Under the pieces are notes generated by a model. It had not been told where the DNA came from. It made no database searches and saw only the letters and a list, made by a program, of their open reading frames with translations. From CAZNTZ01 sp964576135 (GTDB lineage Bacteria; Pseudomonadota; Alphaproteobacteria; Rs-D84), in NCBI GenBank assembly GCA_964576135.1, contig CAZNTZ010000001.1, positions 1 to 64,000 of the forward strand: a DNA stretch of 64,000 nt. The letters run 5' to 3'. Shown in pieces: positions 17,466 to 26,233 of this stretch (position 1 is its first letter; every line of letters starts with the position of its first letter). Made by a program: the position numbers and the translations under genes.

Positions 17466-18170
17466 ATGACAAAGATTAACTGCAATAAACAAGCAATTGA
17501 AGACAATAAAAATATCATTACAAATATGATAAGCGGTGACAATATTGCAAAATGTTTATATATTTCTTTTGTAAAGCAATTATTCCAAACAGAAAGCAGA
17601 ACATTGTTTCCAAAAAACATGAATTCACATGAAATTACTTTCAAATTAGATTACACAAATATTCAAAATCAAATTACTGCTTTTAATTATATCCTTACAA
17701 ACAAAAATACGCCTATTGATCATTTTGAAGTAAGACATATCCACAGAATTATCTGTAAAGATACACATATCCCAGGTGGTGAAACCCGACGCAGCGAAGC
17801 CAGAATGCAAGGATTACTTAACTTGAACCCGCCTTCTCCGACAAAAATAGATCAATTACTTGATAATTTGTGTTTTCATTTGAATAACGATAAAGATGCG
17901 CCTGTTTTTGAAAAAGCGTTTTCTATGCACTATAACATCATAGAGATGCAACCTTTTAATGATTTTAATAAAAGAACCGCCAGATTAATAATGAATTGGA
18001 TTCTGATTCATAACGATTATACACCGATTATATTTAATCATACTTCTGACAAGAAAGATTATATTGATGCGATTGCTTCGAAAAAATATGATAAAAATTT
18101 TTATCGCGATTTTATGATATGTTCTATGATACGTTCCCAACAAGATATTATCAAAGTTATTTCCAGATAA
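17466..18170 (+). CDS. Fic-domain-like protein with degenerate active-site motif
   Basis: The 234-residue protein has Fic-fold features: FEVRHIHRIIC, IPGGETRRSEARMQG (resembling the beta-hairpin flap region) and the segment IIEMQPFNDFNKRTARL at about 158-174. The canonical Fic loop is HPFxDGNGR; here the catalytic His is Gln and DGNG is DFNK, so AMP transfer by the standard mechanism is doubtful. It may be an inactive, regulatory or differently specific Fic protein. I use the ATG at 17466; a TTG at 17430 coincides with the -35 element. No antitoxin or partner is adjacent. It ends 3 bp from the converging envC gene. Confidence 0.72.
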   Translation: MTKINCNKQAIEDNKNIITNMISGDNIAKCLYISFVKQLFQTESRTLFPKNMNSHEITFKLDYTNIQNQITAFNYILTNKNTPIDHFEVRHIHRIICKDTHIPGGETRRSEARMQGLLNLNPPSPTKIDQLLDNLCFHLNNDKDAPVFEKAFSMHYNIIEMQPFNDFNKRTARLIMNWILIHNDYTPIIFNHTSDKKDYIDAIASKKYDKNFYRDFMICSMIRSQQDIIKVISR

Positions 18171-18173
18171 ATA

Positions 18174-19244
18174 TTATGGTTCATTAAACATTCTTGCTGG
18201 ATCTACGGCGCTGCTGCCGCGACGAAGTTCCATGTACATTTCGCTGCGTTCATCTGGCATACGCCCAACTGGTTCACCCGCTAGAACATCTTGACCGATC
18301 ATAACATCTGTGGATGCAAGACCAGTTAAAACTGAATAATAACCATTTTTATGTGATAAAATTAAAACTCTTCTGTGTCCGCGGAAATTATCCGAGAATT
18401 CAACCTTACCGTCAGCGGGCGCAATAACAAGCGCATCAGAACGAGTCGAGATTTTCCAACCGTCACATACAAGACCCAAATCTGACTTTTCCCCATAACC
18501 TAAAACTAAACGTCCTGAAACAGGTGGATGCAATTTCCGACCAGAATATTCGCGACCAGTCGTTGTACGCCCCCTGGAAACATCTCTGGCCAATTCGGAC
18601 AAATTTTTTGCCTTATCTGAAAGATCTTTCATCTTTCGTTGTAATTCGTATTGCTGGCTGCGAAGGCTTTCATTCTGAGCAGATCTTTTTCTTACTAATT
18701 TATCAAGATATGCACGATCATCTGCATACTTTTTTGCAGTTTTATCAAGTTTTTCTTGTCTTGCGGCGCGTTGTTCTCTGATTTCGGCAAGTTCTTTTTC
18801 TTGTTGTTCTGCAATCTTCATTTCTGCATCAAATTGATCCGAAACACCTGTCAAAAGTGCCGAAGTTAAAACATATTCACGTGCCGCACCTGTATCGAAA
18901 GACTGATTTTCAGATATAGCTATTAAACCGGCTGCTGATGCGGCCAAACGCCCCCTGTTTTCACCAATTTCCGAAAGTAGTTTTTCACGGCGTTGGTCTA
19001 ATTCTGCAATAGAATTTTTAAGTGTACCCCGCTCTTCTTCAAGATTATTTAATTTATTCGCTGCAACGACCAGATCTTTACGAGTCTTTTCCAAAGCTGC
19101 ATCTGATTTTTTAACCTTGGATTCTATCAGTGCATTTTGCGCAGTTGCTTCTTTTAATTGAGATTTAACCTGTGCCAAATCACTTGCCGCAAACGCGGTC
19201 ATCGCACAGGGAATAAGGCACAAAGAAAAGATTATTTTTTTCAT
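18174..19244 (-). CDS. EnvC-like murein hydrolase activator
   Basis: The 356-residue periplasmic protein has a signal peptide (MKKIIFSLCLIPCAMTAFAA), a long coiled coil at about 22-215 rich in Glu, Lys and Arg, and a C-terminal LytM/M23 domain (PPVSGRLVLGYGE, VIAPADGKVEF, GYYSVLTGL). The metal-binding HxxxD and HxH ligands of active M23 enzymes are missing (LVCDGWKI and YMELRRG stand in those places). That is how EnvC works: it is non-catalytic, is held by FtsEX, and activates amidases at the septum. No ftsE, ftsX or amidase gene is seen here. Its promoter overlaps that of the divergent secreted-protein gene. Confidence 0.85.
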   Translation of the reverse strand: MKKIIFSLCLIPCAMTAFAASDLAQVKSQLKEATAQNALIESKVKKSDAALEKTRKDLVVAANKLNNLEEERGTLKNSIAELDQRREKLLSEIGENRGRLAASAAGLIAISENQSFDTGAAREYVLTSALLTGVSDQFDAEMKIAEQQEKELAEIREQRAARQEKLDKTAKKYADDRAYLDKLVRKRSAQNESLRSQQYELQRKMKDLSDKAKNLSELARDVSRGRTTTGREYSGRKLHPPVSGRLVLGYGEKSDLGLVCDGWKISTRSDALVIAPADGKVEFSDNFRGHRRVLILSHKNGYYSVLTGLASTDVMIGQDVLAGEPVGRMPDERSEMYMELRRGSSAVDPARMFNEP

Positions 19245-19266
19245 ATAGTTATTTCAGATTCCTAAT

Positions 19267-19295
19267 TTGCATTCTAACACAATTTTTGATAGAAT
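19267..19295 (+). promoter_or_regulatory. Promoter of the secreted-protein gene at 19303 (leaderless)
   Basis: TTGCAT (19267-19272), 17 bp, TAGAAT (19290-19295). The start point falls at or next to the ATG at 19303. Confidence 0.65.
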
Positions 19296-19300
19296 TACAA
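19271..19300 (-). promoter_or_regulatory. envC promoter, interlocked with the divergent one
   Basis: On the minus strand TTGTAA (19295-19300), 18 bp, TAGAAT (19271-19276). It covers almost the same bases as the plus-strand promoter. Confidence 0.55.
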
Positions 19301-19302
19301 AT

Positions 19303-19851
19303 ATGAAAGCCCGTTTTTTAATTTATTTTATATTTACTATGTGCCTGTTGCCTTATGCAGTATCTGCCGCCGATGATAAGCTTGTATCATGCGGTGCTGG
19401 ATATATCCTAGAGAAAGGCGATCAAATATCAGGTATCGACTCTTATGAATGCAAAAAACTTTGGTGCATGGATTTGGAAAATGGAAAAATTATGGGCACT
19501 GGGGATAAGGCTTCATCTGGGTATGTCGCAACAAAAAATCCCGTCATTTTGGAATCGATAGATGGTAAAAAAATCGAGTGTTTCGGCACCAGAAAATGGT
19601 GCAGTGGTCAAACAACTGGGGAATTTAATATTGAATACGGCGCTTATACAAAAAAAGGCGATGACTCTAATGCTTATGTTTCACAGCAAAAAGGCGACTG
19701 TTTTGTTTGGAGTGTTGAAAAGCCAGTTTGTAACTCTGGGGAATCAGTCGTAATGACAGATGGTAAGTGGGTTTGTGCAAAAGTATCTTTGGATAATGAA
19801 TCCATTCGAAAATCTTCGGTTCGCCGTATAGGTACAATCAAAAAAATGTAA
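19303..19851 (+). CDS. Secreted Cys-containing protein, unknown function
   Basis: I do not recognise a family. The 182-residue product begins MKARFLIYFIFTMCLLPYAV and has a signal peptide ending near VSAA, so the mature protein is extracytoplasmic. It holds about nine Cys spaced through the chain (VSCGAGYIL, YECKKLWCMD, IECFGTRKWC, GDCFVW, PVCNSGE, WVCAK), suggesting several disulfides, and a basic tail (SSVRRIGTIKKM). The ATG at 19303 is placed 7 nt after a -10 box. The DsbA-like protein in this window could serve such substrates, by inference. It may be related in style to the Cys-containing proteins at 3808 and 56985. Confidence 0.7.
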   Translation: MKARFLIYFIFTMCLLPYAVSAADDKLVSCGAGYILEKGDQISGIDSYECKKLWCMDLENGKIMGTGDKASSGYVATKNPVILESIDGKKIECFGTRKWCSGQTTGEFNIEYGAYTKKGDDSNAYVSQQKGDCFVWSVEKPVCNSGESVVMTDGKWVCAKVSLDNESIRKSSVRRIGTIKKM

Positions 19852-19880
19852 GCAATTTTTTTAGCGTTTATCTTTTTTTA

Positions 19881-19889
19881 TGATATAAT
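19881..19889 (+). promoter_or_regulatory. cdnL promoter (extended -10)
   Basis: TGATATAAT, an extended -10 with a consensus hexamer at 19884-19889. No clear -35. Leader of about 30 nt. Confidence 0.65.
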
Positions 19890-19927
19890 AAGTAGCGAGA
19901 GAATGGCAGACAAAAGGGTTTACGAGT

Positions 19928-20494
19928 ATGCCGGCAAAAAAATTAGACTTTAAAAACGGTCAGTATGTTGTTTATCCAACCCAAGGTGTTGGCAAGTTGT
20001 TGCGCGTCGAAGATCAATCCGTCGGCGGCCAAAAAATGCAAATGCTGGTTATTGAATTTGACCGAAATCACATGGTTTTACGAGTTCCATTAGAACGTGC
20101 CGAAATTTCAGGATTGCGACCATTAGTATCACAAAAGAAAATGAATGACGCAATCGAGAGTGCCAAAGGCAAAGCCGGCGCAAAGCGAATGATTTGGTCA
20201 CGTCGCAAAGCTATTTATGAAGAAAACATAAATTCTGGCGACCCAATGAAGTTGGCAGAAGTTGTCCGTGATTTGCAACGCAGATCCATGGCGGACGCAA
20301 TGAATTTTTCCGGACGTCAGTTATATTTTCGCGCTTTGGAACGTATGGCCCAAGAATATGCTGCATTACATAAACTTGATCTGGACGAAGCATCCGATAA
20401 AATTGAAGAAATTCTGGGCATCCCAAAAGATATAGATTTTGGTGCTGAACCCGAAGAAGAAGAGATTGAGCCAGAAGAGGAAGAAGAAAAATAA
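19928..20494 (+). CDS. CarD/CdnL-type RNA polymerase-binding regulator
   Basis: CdnL/CarD proteins bind the RNA polymerase beta subunit and stabilise open complexes, especially at rRNA promoters. The 188-residue protein has the N-terminal Tudor-like RNAP-interacting domain (FKNGQYVVYPTQGVGKLLRVED) at 8-65, then the helical DNA-contacting domain (KAGAKRMIWSRRKAIYEENINSGDPMKLAEVVRDL) at about 80-165. The C terminus is a Glu-only-like acidic tail after residue 172. The acidic tail is longer than I expect for the family. Since many promoters here are extended -10 types that melt easily, it may act widely in this cell (inference). Confidence 0.93.
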   Translation: MPAKKLDFKNGQYVVYPTQGVGKLLRVEDQSVGGQKMQMLVIEFDRNHMVLRVPLERAEISGLRPLVSQKKMNDAIESAKGKAGAKRMIWSRRKAIYEENINSGDPMKLAEVVRDLQRRSMADAMNFSGRQLYFRALERMAQEYAALHKLDLDEASDKIEEILGIPKDIDFGAEPEEEEIEPEEEEEK

Positions 20495-20495
20495 T

Positions 20496-20522
20496 AAGCG
20501 CCCAAATGGGCGCTTTGTTTTA
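20496..20522 (+). terminator. Bidirectional terminator between cdnL and tyrS
   Basis: Stem AAGCGCCC (20496-20503) and GGGCGCTT (20508-20515) with an AAAT loop and a T-rich tail; it overlaps the convergent tyrS stop. Confidence 0.88.
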
Positions 20523-21734
20523 TTTTGTAACAACTTTCAAAAACGTTTTCTTACCTTTTTGAATCATTATCGATTCTGCTGGCTGAACAATAAAATCTTT
20601 ATCAGTGATTTTAATTCCGTCAATGGTTAATCCACCTTGTTCCAGTGTTCTGCGTGCTTCGGACTTACTTGGAAATAAATCAGCCTGGACCAGAAAATCC
20701 AAAACATTTACAGGCTCTGGCATTGCCATTTTCTTTGTTGGCACCGCGGCACCATCACCATCGCCACCAAATAATGCAGCCGCTGCTGATTCTGCATTTT
20801 TCGCAGCTTCATATCCATGAGCAATCTTTGTTGCAGCAAATGCAAGCCTTGCCTTGACCGCATTTAATTCGCTGCCTTGAACCGCAGATAATTCTGCAAT
20901 TTCATCTAGCGGAATTTCGGTAAATATTTTCAAAAATTTTTCAACTAATTCATCAGGAATATTACGAAAGTATTGATAATATTCATATGGACTGGTCTTT
21001 TCTTCGTTCACCCATACAGCATTACCAGCAGATTTTCCGATTTTTCTGCCGGCGCTATCGGTAATTAACGGGCATGATAAAACAAAGGCTTCTTGTTGTC
21101 TTTTACGACGAATCAAAGACAAACCTGCGACAGAATTACCCCATTGGTCTGCACCACAAAGTTGTAATCTACATCCATATTCGTCAAGTAAATGCAGATA
21201 ATCTACCGCTTGCAAAGGCATGTAATTAAATTCCAAAAACGACATATCATGTTCAAGCCGCTTTTTTACACTTTCCATAGAAAGCATATGCGGAATTGTA
21301 AAACTTGTTCCAAATTCACGCAGAAAATCTATGTGACTATATTTTTTATGCCAATCATAATTATCAACCATAATTGCATCTGTTGAATCATCACCAAATT
21401 TTATGAATTTTTCATAAGAGTGACGCAAACCAGCAGAATTTTTTGCGATTGCAGCGTCATCCAACATTGGTCTGTCAGAATTTCTGTCTGATGGATCACC
21501 AATTCTACCCGTAGCACCACCAATCAATAAAATAGGTTTATTACCAAATTTTTGAAACCATCGCATTATCATAACTGGAACCAAATGACCGACATGCAAA
21601 GAATCGGCTGTTGGATCCGCACCTAAATAAGCCACTAACTTTCCTGATTTTAATGCTGCAGTTAAACCTTCAATGTCAGAGCATTGATTTATAAATCCAC
21701 GTGCTTGCATTTCGTTCAAAAAATCTTTTGCCAT
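20520..21734 (-). CDS. tyrS: Tyrosyl-tRNA synthetase
   Basis: It charges tRNA-Tyr. The 404-residue class I synthetase has the HIGH-type motif HVGH at 47-50 within DPTADSLHVGH, the tyrosine-pocket stretch LQLCGADQWGN, the KMSKS-type motif KIGKS near 230, and a C-terminal S4 RNA-binding domain (SEARRTLEQGGLTIDG). AAAGGA precedes the ATG by 9 nt. It is a single-gene unit with a clear promoter and shares a terminator with cdnL. Confidence 0.97.
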   Translation of the reverse strand: MAKDFLNEMQARGFINQCSDIEGLTAALKSGKLVAYLGADPTADSLHVGHLVPVMIMRWFQKFGNKPILLIGGATGRIGDPSDRNSDRPMLDDAAIAKNSAGLRHSYEKFIKFGDDSTDAIMVDNYDWHKKYSHIDFLREFGTSFTIPHMLSMESVKKRLEHDMSFLEFNYMPLQAVDYLHLLDEYGCRLQLCGADQWGNSVAGLSLIRRKRQQEAFVLSCPLITDSAGRKIGKSAGNAVWVNEEKTSPYEYYQYFRNIPDELVEKFLKIFTEIPLDEIAELSAVQGSELNAVKARLAFAATKIAHGYEAAKNAESAAAALFGGDGDGAAVPTKKMAMPEPVNVLDFLVQADLFPSKSEARRTLEQGGLTIDGIKITDKDFIVQPAESIMIQKGKKTFLKVVTK

Positions 21735-21754
21735 TTATTTAATCCTTTGCTGTC

Positions 21755-21783
21755 ATAATACAAAAAACACCAATTTTTTGCAA
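21755..21783 (-). promoter_or_regulatory. tyrS promoter
   Basis: TTGCAA (21778-21783), 17 bp, TATTAT (21755-21760), minus strand. Confidence 0.7.
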
Positions 21784-21830
21784 TTTATAATTTCACTTTT
21801 ATCCTGGCGTATTTTTATACAATTAATAAA

Positions 21831-21861
21831 TAAAAATCCCGCAATCTTGGCGGGATTTTTA
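21831..21861 (-). terminator. Terminator of the rpsB-tsf operon
   Basis: Stem AAAAATCCCGC with GCGGGATTTTT, 7-nt loop, followed by T on the minus strand, 19 nt after the tsf stop. Confidence 0.88.
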
Positions 21862-21879
21862 TCTTTGAAATATTGAAAA

Positions 21880-22749
21880 TTATTTCAACATTTTTGCAAC
21901 TTCATCTGCCAGATTATCTTCTGCTTTTTCAATTCCTTCGCCCAGTAAATAATAAGCAAACCCAGCCATTTGTCCGCCAGCTTCTGTCAACACCTGTTTC
22001 ACAGTTTTGCTTGGATCCATTACGAAAGGTTGTTCTTCGAGAACTGATTCTGCATAATATTTCTGAATACGACCGGCAACCATTTTTTCTACAACTGCTT
22101 CTGGTTTACCTGCGGTTGCACCTGATTCCACAAATATTTTCTTTTCGCGTTCAACAGATAATGGATTAACATCTGCAATTGTCATAAATTCTGGTTTGCT
22201 GGCTGCGATATGCATTGCAACTTTATGTCCAATATCAGACAATTTTTCTGCGTCACCATTGATTGCAACAACAACACCAATTTGTCCCATACCAGCGCGA
22301 ATCGGGTTATGAACATAAGTGTAAATATTATCGCCAGAAACTTTTGCAATACGGCGCAAATTCATATTTTCACCGATTGTTGCAATTGCATTTGCCACAT
22401 CATCTTTAACTGAATCAAATACCGCTTGATATTCACCTTTGGCTTTGATTGCTTCATCAGCAATTTTTTCCACCAATGCTTGGAATTTATCATTTTTCGC
22501 AACGAAATCAGTTTCTGCATTAACTTCGATAACACAACCAAACCCATCGCATTTAATAGCAGCAACCAATCCAGATGCTGCGACGCGGTCAGCTTTCTTT
22601 GCTGCTTTGACAATACCTTTTTGACGCAACCAATCTGCGGCTGCTTCGATATCACCGTTATTTTCAGTTAACGCATTTTTGCAGTCCATCATACCTGCAG
22701 ATGTTTTTTCACGTAATTCTTGAATCAAGCTTGCTGTAATCTGTGCCAT
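21880..22749 (-). CDS. tsf: Elongation factor Ts
   Basis: EF-Ts is the nucleotide exchange factor of EF-Tu. The 289 residues begin MAQITASLIQELREKTSAGM with the UBA-like N domain and the invariant TSAGMMDCKNAL, then the core with TDFVAKNDKF and PLSVERE. The start at 22749 has AAGGAG 6 nt upstream; a longer frame to 22794 overlaps the rpsB end and is not supported. It follows rpsB by 16 nt, the classic rpsB-tsf operon. Confidence 0.97.
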   Translation of the reverse strand: MAQITASLIQELREKTSAGMMDCKNALTENNGDIEAAADWLRQKGIVKAAKKADRVAASGLVAAIKCDGFGCVIEVNAETDFVAKNDKFQALVEKIADEAIKAKGEYQAVFDSVKDDVANAIATIGENMNLRRIAKVSGDNIYTYVHNPIRAGMGQIGVVVAINGDAEKLSDIGHKVAMHIAASKPEFMTIADVNPLSVEREKKIFVESGATAGKPEAVVEKMVAGRIQKYYAESVLEEQPFVMDPSKTVKQVLTEAGGQMAGFAYYLLGEGIEKAEDNLADEVAKMLK

Positions 22750-22765
22750 TATTTTCTCCTTAAAA

Positions 22766-23620
22766 TTATTCGCCTTTTTCCACTTTCTCTGCAATCTTTT
22801 CTTTGCGTACCGCGACTGCTTCTGATGCTTTGGATTTCTTTTTCAGTTCGGCTTCGGCCGCTTCGTCTTCGATTGCATCTGCATCAATTTTCATATCGCT
22901 TGATACTTTCTTTGACCCTGCACCACCAAGACGTTTTTCAATTCCGGACAATATTGAATCAACGAATAAATCACAATACAATTGGATTGCACGGCTTGCG
23001 TCATCGTTACCTGGGATAATATAATCTATGCCTGATGGATTTGCGTTTGTATCACAAATTGCAATTGTTGGTATTGATAAATTCTTTGCTTCTAATACTG
23101 CATTCATTTCGCGTGGAACGTCAATAATTACAACTGCTTGTGGTGTACCATGCATATCAATAATACCACCAAAAATATCACGTAATTTTTCAACTTCTTT
23201 GGTCATGACACCAACTTCTTTCTTTGTCAAACCCAGTTTTTCTGCGTTTGCAATATCTGCTTCCATTTTTTTCAAACGACGAATCGATTGTGAAACAGTT
23301 GACCAGTTTGTCATCATTCCACCCAACCAACGATTGTTCACATAAAATTGACCGCAACGTTCTGCGGCATCTTTGATGATATCTTTGGCTTGATGTTTAG
23401 TTGCGATGAATAAAATTTTTCCCCCCGCAGCAGCAATTGTTTCCAAAGCTGTCATTGCACGATAAAGCAGCGGTGCAGTTTTGTTCAAATTAATAATATG
23501 GATTTTATCTTTGACCCCATAAACATATGGTGTCATTTGTGGATTCCAACGACGGGTGTGGTGTCCGAAATGAACGCCTGCTTCCATCAATTGTTTCATT
23601 GTAAATTTTGGCAATGCCAT
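22766..23620 (-). CDS. rpsB: 30S ribosomal protein S2
   Basis: S2 sits at the head-body junction of the 30S subunit and is needed for S1 binding. The 284-residue protein carries the standard core (VHFGHHTRRWNPQMTPYVYG, NNRWLGGMMTNW, IDVPREMNAVLEA, PGNDDASRAIQLYC). After about residue 228 it has a charged Lys/Glu/Ala tail of about 55 residues, a tail type common in alphaproteobacterial S2. AAGGACA precedes the ATG. First gene of rpsB-tsf. Confidence 0.97.
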   Translation of the reverse strand: MALPKFTMKQLMEAGVHFGHHTRRWNPQMTPYVYGVKDKIHIINLNKTAPLLYRAMTALETIAAAGGKILFIATKHQAKDIIKDAAERCGQFYVNNRWLGGMMTNWSTVSQSIRRLKKMEADIANAEKLGLTKKEVGVMTKEVEKLRDIFGGIIDMHGTPQAVVIIDVPREMNAVLEAKNLSIPTIAICDTNANPSGIDYIIPGNDDASRAIQLYCDLFVDSILSGIEKRLGGAGSKKVSSDMKIDADAIEDEAAEAELKKKSKASEAVAVRKEKIAEKVEKGE

Positions 23621-23733
23621 GTTTTGTCCTTTTTTCTGTTGTTATCCTCGTCAATCATTCAACAGACCCAAATTCACAATTGGGACAGAAAAAGTATGAT
23701 TGACTGTGTTATTCTGCGCAAGGCAGTGCGTGG

Positions 23734-23761
23734 ATTATACATTAAAATTCAGAGAAATCAA
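23734..23761 (-). promoter_or_regulatory. rpsB-tsf promoter
   Basis: TTGATT (23756-23761), 16 bp, TATAAT (23734-23739), minus strand, giving a leader of about 106 nt. I see no certain rpsB-type regulatory fold in it. Confidence 0.6.
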
Positions 23762-23777
23762 CAGGAAAATAGATTTT

Positions 23778-24416
23778 TTACCTGTGTATGCGCAAAATAC
23801 CATCATTTTCAGAAACGACCCACCCAGCAGATTTAATTGCTGTGACTAGCTCTGATTTTGCAGACGAATTTATTGACGCAGTAATTTGGCGACCAAATAT
23901 AGCCTTTACATCAAAATCTAATTTATCCCAAACACCTGCATCACGAAGTGTTTTATGCATAGAAATCCAATCGGAAAGCCCACCAATATCAAAGAATATT
24001 GCAGATTTATCGCCAGAATCGTCAGCTGCAGCCAGATAATTTGGAACATTATTTGCAATCATCCATTTTTCGACAGAGCCACGATCCAAAGTCATTGTTA
24101 TATCTGCAGAATATGCTGTTTGACTGACACGTTCATTTTCAATTCCGACCGAACCTATGAAGTTTATTAATTCTTCATCTGGTATATTACCAACCAAATT
24201 TGCAATAACATTTCTTTCGGAATAACGCGATAAAACATCAACAAAAACTTCGCGACGTGCCTGACCCATGGCGACAGTCTTCGCTTCACTTGCAGTGTTT
24301 GCGGTCATTTCAACATGCGTTGTTTTAGTAAGATCAGGCGAAGCGTATACTGAATATGGTATAAAACTTAGCGCAAAGACCTGAAGCCAAAATAAAAATT
24401 TGTATTTTTTTTTCAT
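23778..24416 (-). CDS. Secreted DUF2066-like protein
   Basis: The 212-residue protein has a signal peptide (MKKKYKFLFWLQVFALSFIPYSVYA) and a mature part whose order resembles DUF2066 proteins: VEMTANTASEAKTVAMGQARREVFVDVLSRY, then a loop, then ENERVSQTAYSADITMTLDRGSVEKWMIANNVP. The family is periplasmic and of unknown role; the assignment is by pattern from memory. The C-terminal half (residues 130-212) looks like a separate alpha/beta domain. It lies 22 nt downstream of the omp gene start side, ahead of no partner, and no ribosome site is obvious at the ATG. Confidence 0.55.
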   Translation of the reverse strand: MKKKYKFLFWLQVFALSFIPYSVYASPDLTKTTHVEMTANTASEAKTVAMGQARREVFVDVLSRYSERNVIANLVGNIPDEELINFIGSVGIENERVSQTAYSADITMTLDRGSVEKWMIANNVPNYLAAADDSGDKSAIFFDIGGLSDWISMHKTLRDAGVWDKLDFDVKAIFGRQITASINSSAKSELVTAIKSAGWVVSENDGILRIHR

Positions 24417-24437
24417 TTATACCACATTCAAATTAAT

Positions 24438-25796
24438 TTAGAATTTTGAAGCAAGACCTATTCTGATACCCATTGATTTATAGAACGAGTCGAGTTCATT
24501 GTCAAGTTTACAAACCCAATTCGGACAAGAGTTATATAAATCGTGAATAGCAGCAGCATTCGAATTGTTTGCTAACATATCTGCTTCGCTCGCATAGCCT
24601 GTACCCCAATCTATACCATCATGGACTCCGCCTTGGTAAATATAATTATATATTGTATTATAGTAATCGCCATTCAAATTTGTTTCAGAGTTGGCACCAC
24701 TTACAGAATAATAATCGTATGTAAGTCCAATTGTGAAAGAAACAGATTTTGACACCGCCGTTTTATAATTTGCAATAAGTCCAAGGTGATAAGCACCGCC
24801 AATTCCGGCTGTGTCTTCGACTGATTTTGGATGCTCCCAATCAATTCTGTATGGCTGATCGCCAACAGAATTGTATGCAGGTAAACCAAGTTCAATTCTG
24901 GCATTCACAGAATTATTGTCATTTATCTGATAATCCATATCTAAAGCAGCATATGGTCCAGACCAAGAAACATCATATTTATGGCTATATCCAGATTGTT
25001 GATAATAAAACGTATTTCCTGTATCAACATCGCCACCACCGTCAACAACTATGTATGGTTCGCATTGAATTTCTCCTGCACCATTTGTACTTTCAATACA
25101 ATACCCAGAATCCATAGCCATACCATAATTTTTATTTGTCTTAAGCGAATACGACAAATAACGATATCCAATTGATGGCGTTATTGCGACTTTGCCAAGT
25201 GCAAGTTTGTTTGGCAACCCAATACCAAGATTAAACCCAAGCATATTTCCACCACTTGATGTACCAGATGAAATAGCATGCCCCAGAACATTTATTGTGT
25301 CACCGTATCCATCAACATAACTGCCAACATAATAACCACCGCTGGTAATATCATCGTCAATCATTACAGAATCACCAGATTGCATACCATATTTTAAACC
25401 CGCATCTAATTTAACCACATCAAAACCATAACCTGCGTTTACATCCAATACATTCCAAACAACATTATCATAATGCAAATGACTGCCTGCGGTTTTCATT
25501 GTAAAATCCCACATAGCAGTTTCATGAGAAATTCCACCATTTAAATAAAAACCTTTCTTATTATTCGATGACGAAGTATTCGTATCAGAATTTGTATTTG
25601 ATGATTTTTTATACTGCTGCATATAAGACTGATAATTTGAATATCTTTGTGTCGGATTTTGCGTTACAGATTGTTGATCAGCATTATATCTGTATTGCGG
25701 GGATTGGTAAGTTCCACCTGTATAATAAGTTCCAGCACCAAAAGCAGGAATCGCAAAAATCGAACATAATGCAGTTATAATATATTTATTTTTCAT
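24438..25796 (-). CDS. Outer-membrane beta-barrel protein
   Basis: The 452-residue protein has a signal peptide (MKNKYIITALCSIFAIPAFGA), then a Tyr/Gln/Asn/Ser-rich linker of about 90 residues, then amphipathic strands with Gly and aromatic girdles (GGISHETAMWDFTM, LDVNAGYGFDVVKLDAGLKYG, SVSFTIGLTYDYYSV). It ends in the Phe-terminated strand MGIRIGLASKF, the signal for BAM insertion. It is probably a porin-like or omptin-like barrel; I cannot pick a subfamily. I chose 25796 because the signal peptide begins there with GGGA upstream; a longer frame to 25904 is not supported. It has a typical extended -10 promoter, and the DUF2066-like gene follows after 21 nt. Confidence 0.82.
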   Translation of the reverse strand: MKNKYIITALCSIFAIPAFGAGTYYTGGTYQSPQYRYNADQQSVTQNPTQRYSNYQSYMQQYKKSSNTNSDTNTSSSNNKKGFYLNGGISHETAMWDFTMKTAGSHLHYDNVVWNVLDVNAGYGFDVVKLDAGLKYGMQSGDSVMIDDDITSGGYYVGSYVDGYGDTINVLGHAISSGTSSGGNMLGFNLGIGLPNKLALGKVAITPSIGYRYLSYSLKTNKNYGMAMDSGYCIESTNGAGEIQCEPYIVVDGGGDVDTGNTFYYQQSGYSHKYDVSWSGPYAALDMDYQINDNNSVNARIELGLPAYNSVGDQPYRIDWEHPKSVEDTAGIGGAYHLGLIANYKTAVSKSVSFTIGLTYDYYSVSGANSETNLNGDYYNTIYNYIYQGGVHDGIDWGTGYASEADMLANNSNAAAIHDLYNSCPNWVCKLDNELDSFYKSMGIRIGLASKF

Positions 25797-25827
25797 CTTA
25801 TTATTTCCCATATATTTAATTGACTGA

Positions 25828-25836
25828 ATTATATCA
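25828..25836 (-). promoter_or_regulatory. Outer-membrane protein promoter
   Basis: TGATATAAT on the minus strand (hexamer 25828-25833), followed by TCAG exactly as at the autotransporter promoter. Confidence 0.65.
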
Positions 25837-25892
25837 CAAAAATAAACCAAATAAAAATGAAATGCTTGGTAATAAACAGGTGTTTGATTCAA

Positions 25893-25917
25893 ATAAAAAA
25901 CCACCTTTCGGTGGTTT
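25893..25917 (-). terminator. Terminator of the tRNA-Lys/tRNA-Ala unit
   Basis: Stem AAACCACC with GGTGGTTT, TTTC loop in plus orientation, and a T6 run on the minus strand, 8 nt after tRNA-Ala. Confidence 0.85.
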
Positions 25918-25925
25918 AATTTTTT

Positions 25926-26001
25926 TGGTGGAGCTGATCGGACTCGAACCGACGACCCCCTGCTTGCAAAGCAGGTGCTCTACCAACTGAGCTACAACCC
26001 C
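25926..26001 (-). tRNA. tRNA-Ala (anticodon TGC)
   Basis: 76 nt with encoded CCA. The acceptor stem GGGGTTG pairs with CAGCTCC, the D arm is GCTCAGTTGGTAGAGC, the anticodon loop is TTTGCAA reading TGC, and the T loop is TTCGAGT. It lies 10 nt downstream of tRNA-Lys in the same direction. Confidence 0.95.
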
Positions 26002-26011
26002 AAAAAAGAAC

Positions 26012-26087
26012 TGGTGGGAGCGAGGGGATTCGAACCCCTGACCCAATGATTAAAAGTCATTTGCTCTACCGACTGAGCTACGCTCCC
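26012..26087 (-). tRNA. tRNA-Lys (anticodon TTT)
   Basis: 76 nt with encoded CCA. Acceptor GGGAGCG pairs with CGCTCCC, the anticodon loop CTTTTAA reads TTT, and the T arm AGGGGTTCGAATCCCCT is canonical. Probably one transcript with tRNA-Ala. Confidence 0.95.
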
Positions 26088-26205
26088 GTAAAAGTTCAGC
26101 GCAGATTCTGGCATAATACGAAACAAAAAGCAAATAAAAAATGATTTTTTTCAGCAGAGTTTATTATTGTTTGTAAAAAAACTTTGTAAATTACGAATAA
26201 TTATA

Positions 26206-26229
26206 AAAAAACCGGCATATTGCCGGTTT
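26206..26229 (-). terminator. rlpA terminator
   Basis: Stem AACCGGC (26211-26217) with GCCGGTT (26223-26229), 5-nt loop, and a T run on the minus strand (26206-26212). Confidence 0.87.
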
Positions 26230-26233
26230 TCTT

